Part shown: in pieces, positions 51,054 through 61,505 of the stretch | Numbering within the stretch: the first letter of the stretch is position 1 | How the letters are laid out: the number at the start of each line of letters is the position of its first letter | Source: Argopecten irradians | Taxonomy: Eukaryota; Mollusca; Bivalvia; Pectinida; Pectinidae | Reading direction: 5' to 3' | Assembly (NCBI RefSeq): GCF_041381155.1 | Contig: NC_091144.1 | Coordinates: 31,118,980-31,182,979, forward strand | Length of the DNA stretch: 64,000 nt | Notes under the pieces: generated by a model | Seen by the model: the letters and a program-made list of their open reading frames with translations, nothing else | Told to the model about the DNA's origin: nothing | The model's database searches: none | Translations under genes and position numbers: made by a program

Positions 51054-51232
51054 AGACACGGAAGTTACTTAAAGTAGCATAATACGCGTTTATATCTCCC
51101 CTTAAGGGATACTATGATATCCATTCATGAAAAACTCTAACATTATCTAACTATGCATCTTCCGGTAAGGCACTATATAAGGGTAGAGGTTTGAGAATAT
51201 TGTCAGAGCAAGTCTGATCTCCACACAGCAAG
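51054..51232 (+). promoter_or_regulatory. Promoter and non-coding exon 1 of Gly/Tyr-rich gene copy 2
   Basis: AGACACGGAAGT (51054-51065) and CCCCTTAAGGGA (51098-51109) lie upstream of the TATATAAG box at 51174. Exon 1 ends CTGATCTCCACACAGCAAG|GTAAG at 51232. The same three motifs occur in the same order in copy 3. Confidence 0.75.
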
Positions 51233-51589
51233 GTAAGACATTTACTATTTATCCTATTGGAACATGGAAACATGATCACGTATATTTTACTCTACATTCA
51301 ATCTTCACGTGTTCTCAGTTATTTTATGGATTTTAACAACGATTGATTTTTATATGATAATTCCTATCATCACTCTACTATTTTTTACTATTTGTTTTTA
51401 GATTTCTTTTCTTCCTTTCTATCTATGAACCTTTTTTCAAATGCATTTCAGGTCGGTCACTTAAAATATGATTCTTGCAATATTACTGTTAAAACATCTT
51501 CTAGACAAAGGAGAAAGAGCATAATGATAGCTTTTATGAAAAGATTCAATATTATATTTATCTTACATTTGTTTCATTTCTTTTAACAG

Positions 51590-52830
51590 CTTCAAAATGA
51601 ACAAGTGTATCGCCCTGATCCTCATCCCATGCCTGGTGGCCTACGTTGTTGCCATGGGTTACCCCGGATACGGAGGTGCCGGATATGGAATGTCAGCTTA
51701 CCCTAATCCTGGATACGGTCTGAGCAACTACTACTACCAATACGGAAACCAACAACAGAAGAAGAGCTCCAACTTCGCTCTCTGTAAGTGACACATGCTC
51801 TTTTTATTGTTTCTTGTGATAGTTTGCTATAGAATATGACGTGAATTGAAACATGAGGGTATAGAAGAAAGTAGACTAAATGTAGAGAGACTATAAGCAG
51901 TCGAAAATGTTGATGATTTGAAACTCTTTTCAACTTTAGATGTACCAACTTTATATATATATTTCTAAGCTGTGTGTCGGCTATGGTTCGTTTGTTCTAA
52001 CTGCAGTCCATTGATTCACGCATATGTTCCAACATCTAGTGTTCATAAGCACGAAATTTATAGTGTATATGATATCAGAACATGTTAGATACATATGGGA
52101 ATGTATTATTTGATATATCTTTATTTGAATTGTAAATTAAACAAATATTCAAAATTCAAAACAACCATTATAATTATATATATGTTTGTGTTACACAGTG
52201 ATCTCTGGACTCCTGTTGCTGTTTGCTTTCAACATCACTGGAACTCTGACTGGTTAGATGTAAAAAAGCGAGGAGATCTACAATGCACTCATTCATATTA
52301 TGGTAAGCATTATTCGTATTCAAAACATGTATACTATCTTCAAATAGTTAGTGTCGTTGGTACTTTTTCAGAAATTTTAAACGTAAAATGAATATTTCAT
52401 TGCCATTAAACGAAAACCAAACAAACGAAAATAATAATGAAAAATCTACATTCCAATTACTATTTTTACAAAAACATTAGCAGCTCACTGCACAGTCATG
52501 TACTTCCTTACTACACGATCAGTATGGGTTTAAATCTACTTGTTGGAACTTATTTTTACTCATTTCATTAATTTGTAGATTTAAATTTCAAAAATATGTA
52601 TTTCAAACGGCTAAACTATTCATGACTGATCTGTTTAAATGTGAAATGTAATCAGACTTGTTTGTAAATGTAGTTAATGCCTAATATACTTTAATAAAAT
52701 TCTAACGAGATTTATTTTATTATTTTCAGATTCCATACGACAGCCAAACATAGATGTAATATTGCGCGATGTATCTGTATTGTTGTTATTGTTGTTCTAT
52801 TTATTATTTAAATTAAATATTACCAAAAAA
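51590..52830 (+). CDS. Short secreted or anchored Gly/Tyr-rich protein, copy 2 (81 aa)
   Basis: Exon 2 is 51590-51783 (ATG 51597); exon 3 is 52199-52302, with TAG ending at 52257; exon 4 starts at 52730 with ATTAAA at 52812-52817. The phase and the intron positions relative to the protein are identical to copy 1, and so is the 81-residue product: signal peptide, Gly/Tyr-rich core, KKSSN and hydrophobic tail. Against copy 1 I count four substitutions in exon 2 and four in coding exon 3, all synonymous, whereas the introns do not visibly align. This points to strong constraint on the protein, or to exon-limited gene conversion. Expression is expected from the TATA promoter just upstream. Confidence 0.85.
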
Positions 52831-52949
52831 TGTACCTCAGTTTTTGTTCCTATTTACATTGCACTATACAGTACACTTAAGTCTGTATTTCATCCCAACG
52901 AAATGTTGCCCACAATACCATGGGTCGTGGATAGTTTCTTAGTTTAGTT
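52831..52949. other. Region after gene copy 2
   Basis: Immediately downstream of the copy 2 poly(A) signal. The 61-residue plus-strand ORF crossing it (52762-52947) overlaps the 3'UTR exon and is not a gene. Confidence 0.4.
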
Positions 52950-54120
52950 GAAGCATATTTTATTGTGAAAACAAAAGACAAAAGGATCAGGCAAAAGTAA
53001 TTACAACTTATAAAAGCCTTTTCCTTACATACAACGACGAGACAAGAGGCAGTAGACCTAGACAATATTAATAATATTAATTACTAAATTTACGTTTTCA
53101 TTAAAACCAAAATCTTTTGCTGGACTTTATAAATTGATGCACGTGTCTAAAAATACTTTGGTTTATTTGATCAGCATATAACTCGCTGCCACATAGTAAA
53201 ACTTTCAAACTTACATCAACATTCAAGTATCTCAAGGTATCTAATAAAATAATTTTGCAATTCAAATACTTATTACATTGGACGAAAAACGAAAGGCACT
53301 CCCATGCATATGACCACATATAAAATTTGGACTGTTAGTGAGGTTTACGGGAAATAAACCGAAATTCAACTGGCTATATCGATGTCTCTTAACTTTGTAT
53401 GTACAATATATGTAATTCTGTCACCAATATTGTGATAGGCTGGACAATTTTCATCAGAATTACGCGATATCTATTTTTTAAAAGTTGCTAATGAATGTGA
53501 TGATCTAGTTGCTTCATCCAAGTCATTCCATATATGAAGAAAAAAGGCATAAAAGAATATTTAGCTAAAGAAAGACTGTAAAGAGGAATTCTATAATTGC
53601 TGTTAGTTCTTAAAGCATAGTTATTAGTATCGCTGTCTTTTGGAGGAAGAAGTGAATGGTGCTAAATTATTTTCGATTTTGTAGACTACAAAAAGTTTTC
53701 TACTTTTGCGTCTCTCAGAAAGTGTCTCAAGGCCCATTTCCGAACATAATTCTGAAACAGTTACATATGGAAGTAAACCAGTAATAATTCTTGTCGCTTC
53801 ACGTTGAGCTTTTTCTAGTTTTTAATAGACTCTAATACCAAACACCCATCCAAAAGCTTACATGCATATTCTAAAATTGGGGTAAAATAAAATATTTGTA
53901 AATACGTAATAGAGCATCTCTTTAGAAAATGAATTTTAATTTCCTTTACTGAATGATATATAGAGTTCAAGTGATTCCCCCACTTAGCATTTGAAATAAT
54001 CATTACACCAAGGTGAATGTTTGTCCGTAAAGTTTAATAATTTATAAGATATGGTGAGACAAAACGTAAAAATGACTGCTCATGATTAATACATAAAGCA
54101 GCATTATCCACGTAGTACAT
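52950..54120 (-). mobile_element. LINE 3' fragment (CR1/jockey-like C-terminus)
   Basis: Minus-strand pieces read, in order: LGVMIISNAKWGNHLNSIY (about 54010-53950), then FTPILEYACKLLDGC (about 53890-53840), AQREATRIITGL-like (about 53810-53770), GLETLSERRKSRKLFVVYKI (about 53740-53680), and a last block SIFRHVHQFIKSSKRF (about 53150-53105). These are the standard blocks after the RT domain and at the ORF2 C-terminus of this LINE type. Several frame changes and stops show the copy is dead. It lies just 3' of gene copy 2. Confidence 0.8.
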
Positions 54121-54639
54121 TAAAAGGGTTCATAACACAATTTCCCCTGCTAATAAATTGTGTATTAGGCTTTATAGCGCCATTCTCCGTGACTAGAATT
54201 GACGATATCAGAAATCCGTGTAAAATTGATGAGAATTCTAAAACATCATTAATTTAGTATGAGGTGTAGTACGATACATTAAAAGCTACCCAACAGAATA
54301 ACTTCAAATTCCACTTTCAGTTTAGTGTTTTCTGTTACACGTCAGATTAGGATTTTAAAACCTTAACTTAATCCTCTATATATTATTAAAATGCCCCGTA
54401 TCGCCTGACTACGTAGCATTATTTAAAATCGATATAAAACTCTTTTGGCCTTGTATTTCAATTTGAGAAAGGACATTGATACGAGTGCTACATTGTAAAG
54501 GTAATACACACTGCTGTGCTGTCATGACATTACCAGTTACCAATACCATATCAACCACCAAAATTACAATTTCTGTATTTCGTTACTATTGCAATTAACG
54601 TACATATTTTTAGTGGTAATTGTATTTTCGCAGCTTTTA

Positions 54640-55115
54640 ATATTTTATTCACCACCAAATTTACAACAATTTGAGAATTACATACTATTTTAGTTTTAAT
54701 TTTACAAATTCAACTAAGAGCTGAAAATGATTTTGAGCAGTATATTGTCAAAATCAGTATATTCATATCTACTGTGCAGTGAAATGAGTATATACGATCA
54801 GACTATGAAGTCAAGTTGTGGTATAAAAATTTCATTTTACATTTCGACAGTATCATTCGTTTCGTTATGTGATTTCTACCGATATTTTTCCATTTTAACA
54901 CACATATAAGGCATAACAAACAAGAATTTTATAGTGCATATATTCTGTGTTGTAACTAATGTTTATAAGACATCAGACAGGTTTTTCATTCAATTTGAAT
55001 TATCTTCACAATTTAATTCATCACACATGATGGTTTTCAATAGATTACTGAAAAAAAAATATGTAAAATGTTTGCCCAGTTACAGCACATATATAACTTT
55101 AGACAACAGTCACTT
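54640..55115 (-). mobile_element. Second fragment of the L1-like LINE seen at 37.7-40.1 kb
   Basis: Plus-strand blocks match 38725-39180 in the same order and orientation: AAGAGCTGAAAATGATTTT versus GAGAGCTGAAAATGATTTTT, CAGTGAAATGAGTATATACG versus TAGTGAAATGAGTTCATACG, and CCAGTTACAGCACATATATA versus CCAGTTACGGCACATATAAC. It is more diverged, with small indels. It covers only the C-terminal coding part, so it is a relic flanked by other repeats. Confidence 0.75.
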
Positions 55116-55227
55116 GTTGAGGAAATTTTATTAAAGCGTTAAACTGTCTTTAGTTTCTATAGATGCCATGGGAAGATAGTTTAATACTTAGATTTAGATT
55201 ATTAACTCATTTTGAGGCTTTTGCATG

Positions 55228-56244
55228 AAGGATGTATTCTTTTGAGGTTTCAGCCCCGTTGAAGTCTCTTTTCGACAAAGATCAAAGAGGTTATGAGATT
55301 TTCAAATGCAATCTATCAATATCTGTAGCAAGTTGCCAGTTGGAAATTATGTAAAAAAAATACAGTTCTTTTCTAAGAAGACTTTTTTAAACAGGAATTT
55401 TAAGAAATGACCCATTTGACGGCCATTTTGATATTGTGACTTTTTTTTTTCGCTTTGATTAGAGCCACAGTTTAACCATTTTTTTTTTACTTATTTTTGT
55501 TTTACTTAAACCATCACTGTGCCAGCATTTTTCGCTGTATCAAGCTAATTTTTGTTGTTAATCTTTACTAGGTTTGTGGTTATTAAAATATTGAACATAA
55601 ATGTGTGAAATGATACACTTTTGTCACTTTATTTTTACATTTAATGGTAGTTTGAGCACTTTATTTATCTTTTTTGCTGTAAAATATTGAAAAATGACAA
55701 ATATTTTAATGGGGCAAAAAGTAAGCACACAGACCCCCCATTTCTGACAGATTTAGAAAGAACAACCCTTTCCCTATTGATATGGAAAATATCGACAATA
55801 GTTTTAAAACCAGAACTTTTTCTATTAAGGGTTTAATTTGGCAAAAATGGCTGAAAATGGTGCATTTTGTACCTTAAAATTAATGGGCAGGGGTAGCATA
55901 TGTTGTTATTCTATGGAAAAATATGTCTTGTTAATCATTACTTGTATATTTTTAAAAAGACGACTACTGGACAATAAAATTTTGCAAATATCCATATATA
56001 TCAAACACCTGATTAGGAAATTATGGCATTAATCTCTCGTGTGTATGGTCAAAACGGCAAAATTCCCATAAAATCCAAGATTTTGTCAACTAGGTATCTT
56101 TGAGTGACAATAGCTCAAAAACGAGCACACGGACATATTTTTTCTTCCATTTTCTTTTATGGTATGAACTCTTATTTAAAAAATCTATATGAGAAAAAAA
56201 GTTTATTACAAAAAAATTATGACTTCTCAGAGGAGTACATCCTT
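55228..56244. mobile_element. About 1-kb non-autonomous TIR element
   Basis: The left end AAGGATGTATTCTTTTGAG and the right end, whose reverse complement is AAGGATGTACTCCTCTGAG, form a 19-bp imperfect inverted repeat. The interior is AT-rich and non-coding; the 64-residue ORF at 55838 has no motif. The superfamily cannot be named from the ends alone. Confidence 0.6.
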
Positions 56245-58477
56245 AATACTGTTTAAGTTAGACAAGGAAAAATGTTTACCAACGACGATTTAATCCACAA
56301 GATGGAACAGCCATTTTGACGGTGATCAGTTGACGTAACCATGTCAGCATAAGTGACGTCATAACTGTCACGTTTTGGGTGTCAGTTATTCCACCATAGA
56401 CTTCATTTAACTTTAGTTAGTTTATATAGTAGAAGTTGCAAGTGAATATAAATCTTTATATCAATAGAGTATCTAGAATTGCATGTGATACTTATAACGG
56501 CAAATAGATGTGATAAATGAAACCAATGTTTTATATTTATTTCTAAAGAAAAATCAGTTCATATCAACCGTTAATCGGTAAAAATGCATACATTGGTGCC
56601 AAAAAGCATTGGAATTTAAAATATCATATAGGTTAAGATAATTAAAGCAATGGAGTTTAACAGCGAAGTATAGTTTATTTTCTAATGCTGAATATTCTCC
56701 AAAAGTAGAGTTTACAGTTTCCCTCGATTACTGTTTATATGGAAATAATAGTCTTTTGGTGTAAATGTTTCAGAGCATTGTTATGTTTTGAGTTTGGTAA
56801 AGAAAATAACCATGATACGAGTATTAAGGAATGATAAGCCGTATTGAACAACAATATTTAATTGGCATAAAAATGACGTATATATGATCGAAACTGAAAC
56901 GAAAACCTAGACTCATGATTTGTGATAAATGACGTACGTTCGCAGTTAAAATGGTAGATAAATTACATCACTAGCGTTCATATTTATAGGTATTTTTACC
57001 TTATCTTTCATTTCCATGGTTTTCGCTCGGTTTTGATTCAAACGTGTAGCATAATGTTAAAGCCAAATAAAGAATTATTGAGTTCATTGAAATGTGGCAT
57101 CGTCCTTTTTATTATAGGGTGCTGAGTCAGTAGTGCATACCACCGAGGCAAACATTGTCAGGAGACAAACCAGTGGCCACATTTTCTGAATGTTAAGTGT
57201 AGACATGATGTACGATGAGTAATGTGTTGATAAGTTCCAATAAAGGGAGATAATCAAAAACCTTCATCACTGAGGCCAGATTGGCTAATGATAAAGTGTA
57301 CAATATATATCCTAATGATAATATTAGTTAATTTATAATGCTAAAACACAATGGGACATTAAACATCAAATGATGCATGCTACAGACTAACCCAAAATTT
57401 TCTTATTATATAGAATAGATATAATAGTGTGAATTGTTTTCGAATGAGCTTGCCAATCAATCTTAACAGAATACTCTTACAAGCATTATATATGATGTTT
57501 CGACCATTTGAAAAATGAGTCATTATAGTCTAATCCAAGTGCATTTGGTCTTAGTCGTCATAGTGGTAGTCTTTATAAATATTTTGATATGTTTATATTT
57601 TATTAAAATTCAATGTAGACCATAAGTATCCGAAAATACATAACAGAGACTAAAACAGGTCAGTTTATACCTAGGCCTTTAAGTGACAAGTTTTATCAAA
57701 ATCATAAACCGACATTCAGATCTAGTTTTGGTGCACTGATTTTATTTTAAAAGATATACCATATTCAATATGTTAACAACATATATTTCAGTCTTGTTTG
57801 GTCATTACCAAAGTAGTTTTGTGATTTTATGTTGATTTCCGCGATCGCACACTACATTTGTATTTTGTAATCTTTATGACATTAATTTCTTTGTTTACGG
57901 TTCGGTGTTCACATCGCTATAAATGACAAAATGTTTTCTACTCCCTTATATAAAAAGGAAGAACACAAGATGAAATTAAATATTGCATCACAGTTTCTCA
58001 AACACAATACCTACAACCGGACCCCTTAGTATACTAGTGATTGGATTATGATTTCATTTCAATATTGTTATATGTTACACATATTTTAAAATAGCATCTT
58101 TAATATAAGGGCTTTATTTTCTTAATGTTCGTAAAATAAATATTATGACATTTTTTTTAATTTTAAGACTTTTATAACGATATTGAGCAATGTGAATGAG
58201 TGTGAATAAGGGATCTCCGCCATATCATACTTATATTTGCTACATTAAGAGCACATTAAGAAATAGAAGGCTTATTACACTCATTACATATGTGTAATAG
58301 TGTAATATTTTTCCCAACATCTGAGTCATATGAAAATCTTTCTTTCAATTTCGCTGTACCTTACACTATGGATAATAAAACTTAAAATATATTAATTGAG
58401 ATTAATATTTTTCTATTAAAAACGTGAAATCAACATACCTGTCAACAAAACTAATAGTATGAGAAGTGATTCTTACT
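56245..58477. other. Gene-free spacer before gene copy 3
   Basis: AT-rich. No ORF of note. Repeat-like strings around 57115-57370 (ATGGGACATTAAACATCAA type end) hint at another decayed interspersed repeat. Confidence 0.45.
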
Positions 58478-58669
58478 AGACACGGAAGTCTAGACCTAGC
58501 CACTCCACGTGACGGTAGGAGAATACCGGCCCCTTAGGGAGTCATGGCACGTACCCACGACCTGCCCCTAATATTACATAGGGTCGGTTTCTTCCTGTAC
58601 CTATATACGGGTATATAAGGGCCCGATGACCAGTGATAGGCAGAGCTAAACTGATCTCCATACAGAAAG
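58478..58669 (+). promoter_or_regulatory. Promoter and non-coding exon 1 of Gly/Tyr-rich gene copy 3
   Basis: AGACACGGAAGT (58478-58489), CCCCTTAGGGA (58530-58540), TATATAAG (58612-58619) and an exon 1 ending CTGATCTCCATACAGAAAG|GTAAG at 58669 repeat the copy 2 layout. A CACGTGAC E-box-like string (about 58506) is present only here. The promoter looks intact although the coding exon is not. Confidence 0.7.
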
Positions 58670-59058
58670 GTAAGCAACCTTCTCCTACATAGAAGGATCA
58701 TAAAAATTCAATAGGGCTAAATATTTGATCTGATATGAATAATTAACGGACATATTGAACATTTTCTAATGCGATTTGTATTTGCATCTAATTCAAGATA
58801 AATCGTTCTAGTTAATATATTTACCATGCTTCTTTATACAAAAAAATTGTTTCATTTTCAATACTTTCTATTTCTTATATGTTATGATACTTGATTTGCT
58901 AAGTTTCATTTGATATTCATTACACTTCTTCGATTTAATGGTGTTTATGTAATTTTCTATGTCAATATCACTCTCATTTTATGTATAACTTTTTCGTGCG
59001 TTAATACAACTTAAATGAAATGTTAATGCATTAAAATGAATTTTCCCCCCATTTACAG

Positions 59059-59385
59059 CTTCAAGATGAACAAGTGTGTATCGCCCTGATCCTCATCCCA
59101 TGCCTAAGTGGCCTACGTTGTTGCCATGGGTTACCCCGGATACGGAGGTGCCGGATATGGAATGTCAGCTTATCCTAACCCTGGATACGGTCTGAGCAAC
59201 TACTACTACCAATACGGAAACCAACAACAGAAGAAGAGCTCCAACTTCGCTCTCTGTAAGTGACACATGCTCTTTTTATTGTTTCTTGTGATAGTTTGTT
59301 AAAGAATATGACGTGAATTGAAACATGAGGGTATAGAAGTAAGTAGACTAAATGTAGAGAGACTATAACTTCGCTCTCTGTAAGT
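59059..59385 (+). pseudogene. Gly/Tyr-rich protein gene copy 3, broken and mosaic
   Basis: Exon 2 (59059-59255, ATG 59066) is nearly identical to copies 1 and 2 but has a two-base GT insertion after the fourth codon and a one-base gain near 59105. Together these keep length in frame (190 rather than 187 coding bases) but shift the signal peptide and give MNKCVSP then stop (TGA 59087-59089). The next in-frame ATG (59125) would give a product without a signal peptide. The first 112 bases of the following intron match copy 2 with about three differences. A second exon end plus donor, AACTTCGCTCTCTGTAAGT, then repeats at 59367-59385, 124 bases after the first. No tail exon 3 was found up to 64000. 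It could be a pseudogene, or the indels could be assembly errors. Confidence 0.75.
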
Positions 59386-59683
59386 TTTGTTTTAATCTGA
59401 ATATTGAACATTCCGACGGAATCAACGTTCAGTTAATGTATGTGTAGTTATAAAAAATACATTATGTTAATAGGTTAGCATCATTATCAAAGTACTCTTA
59501 TTATCAAAATTACTAATTATCCTGTAATTTTCCTAAATTAAATTATTTTTTTCATCTGATTTAACAACCTGAAGCTTTTCCAAGCTTTAAATTAATTAAA
59601 ACATCACAAATTTCATTAGAAGTAACAAGTAGATAATTTAAAACACTATTAGTTTTCAACTGTAAAATAGGCACTTGCTATCG
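59386..59683. other. AT-rich sequence after copy 3
   Basis: The expected site of intron 2 and exon 3 of copy 3. No TGATCTCTGGACT-type exon start was seen. Confidence 0.5.
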
Positions 59684-59905
59684 TCAATTATTAGTAAACC
59701 TACAGAAATATTCATTTAATAGATTTGCCTTGTCTTTATCATCTACAATGTTACCCCCACTAGCTACTGCTGGAGCTGTAACACTCGAAGTACTGGGACC
59801 ATTCTCACTCCGACTGGCTGCTGCACTCAACGACATGGAACCATTCTTGTTCCTTACATAGGGGCTGGTAGAGAGCCTCGAGGGTCGCTTTCCCTTACCC
59901 CGCAC
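59684..59905 (-). mobile_element. LINE-like fragment (endonuclease-RT linker)
   Basis: The minus-strand reading DDKDKANLLNEYFCRFTNN is the usual 'KA..LNEYF.S.FT' block just before the reverse transcriptase in many LINEs, preceded by YVRNKNGS. Only this short part is present and no RT block follows. It may have contributed to the loss of the copy 3 tail exon. Confidence 0.5.
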
Positions 59906-61470
59906 GACTGAAACTCAAATAAGGACATATAGAACACATGTCGACATTATCCGACATACAAACATGCCCCTACATCCTCGGTAACTCGGCATTGGACATT
60001 TACCTATCAGCGTTAGCATATATAACGCCCGGGGCACCGAGGATGACAACACTTACACATGATCAAAGGGCAGCAACTCCCATCAACGACAATACCAAAG
60101 TCCAAACACAACTTAAACGAATTAATTATCGCCACTTACATTAAAAATAATGACGACTTACAGTCTGAAAATATATCATGATACGAATAAAAATAGTAAT
60201 ACTCAAAATCAATACCTAATTCATGTCTCCGCTAATGCTAACTCCGTTTGCTATGAACTAGAAGTGCAAGATTAATTCTACAATAAAATAAAAATACCGA
60301 AATAAATTCCGGTATGGGATAATGCAGTAAAATTCCGGCAAAATATTAGCGACGATGCCAGGAACAAGACATTTCTTTTTAAACGGTGTTAACAACTGGA
60401 ACCGGGACGAACACGTGTTCGATGGTAGGAAGGCCATGGCCGCACCATGCGGTACGGCTGACCACACGATATATCAAAATCGAACGACATCCGCTTCAAT
60501 AGATTATACAAACCAATTCTGTATAACAGACACACAAAGAATGTCCGTATGAACACTAAATTACTGCTGGCACCACAAAACTTCAACAAGCGATTTTTTT
60601 GGCAAACAAATCTATGGGAGCAAATATTGTGCACCTTCCCTGTACGTAAACTAGATTAATCAAAGTACTGAAAGTACTGCTGCGGTAAAACTTCTGGATG
60701 ATAGGAGTTGATTCGAGTGTTAAAGATTGATAAGTCAATGGTTATATTATCAGTATAACTGCAAATTGGAAAACGATCCAAAGAAAACAGGACTTAAACT
60801 AAGGCTGAAAAACTAATACAAATAATTGTTTTTTATTTGGTCGTAATAATTTACCACATTGATTTATTTTCTCACATTTTGTACAGGTCCAGTTATTCTA
60901 AATACACATAATGCATTTCAGTGCAGAACCTTCAATCAAAGAGGAAGTATTTATGTTGTCAAGTTTATATAAAGAAAAGTTTCAGCATTATGGTGACTTG
61001 TAGCTGCAATATTGTAGCCCAAAAGACTTATAGACAGAAAATGGTGTCGTCTTTAGAGCTACAATTGGTGCCTAATTACCGCTAATGGAGCAAATTAATG
61101 ATTATGCAAACCATTATTAATCATTTGTTTGCATTTTATCGTACTTGTTTGGTATCGCTTACCTACTAGGCAATAAAACTGAACCACATAAAATATCAAA
61201 TTCTCATCAAGGCATCATTTTTTTTACATATTCATATGAAGATCTTTCTGAGGGGAATTTATACGGCGAGTCCACAAATTGTGAATTTGACGTCTTGTGA
61301 CCTGTACGGTAGATATTAAGAATGGTAGTTATGTTTGTTTTGGACAAAAAATAATATGTAAATGCATGTATACGCATAAAAAATAATCGGAAACCTACAA
61401 AAAAGTATGAAAAACTATGCCCGAGTGATTTTCGGAGGCAGTGCTCCACTACGACACATAGGGACCAATT
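59906..61470. other. No supported gene
   Basis: A GC-richer patch at about 60350-60480 gives overlapping short ORFs on both strands (65 and 81 residues) without recognisable domains. The rest is AT-rich and featureless on reading. Confidence 0.4.
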
Positions 61471-61505
61471 CGTACCCGGCCGAAAGGTATAGTAGGCCGG
61501 GTACG
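61471..61505. repeat. Perfect 11-bp inverted repeat with 13-base loop
   Basis: The arms CGTACCCGGCC (61471-61481) and GGCCGGGTACG (61495-61505) are exact reverse complements and very GC-rich in AT-rich DNA. They could form a stable hairpin or be the centre of a small palindromic element. There is no gene beside it. Confidence 0.85.
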
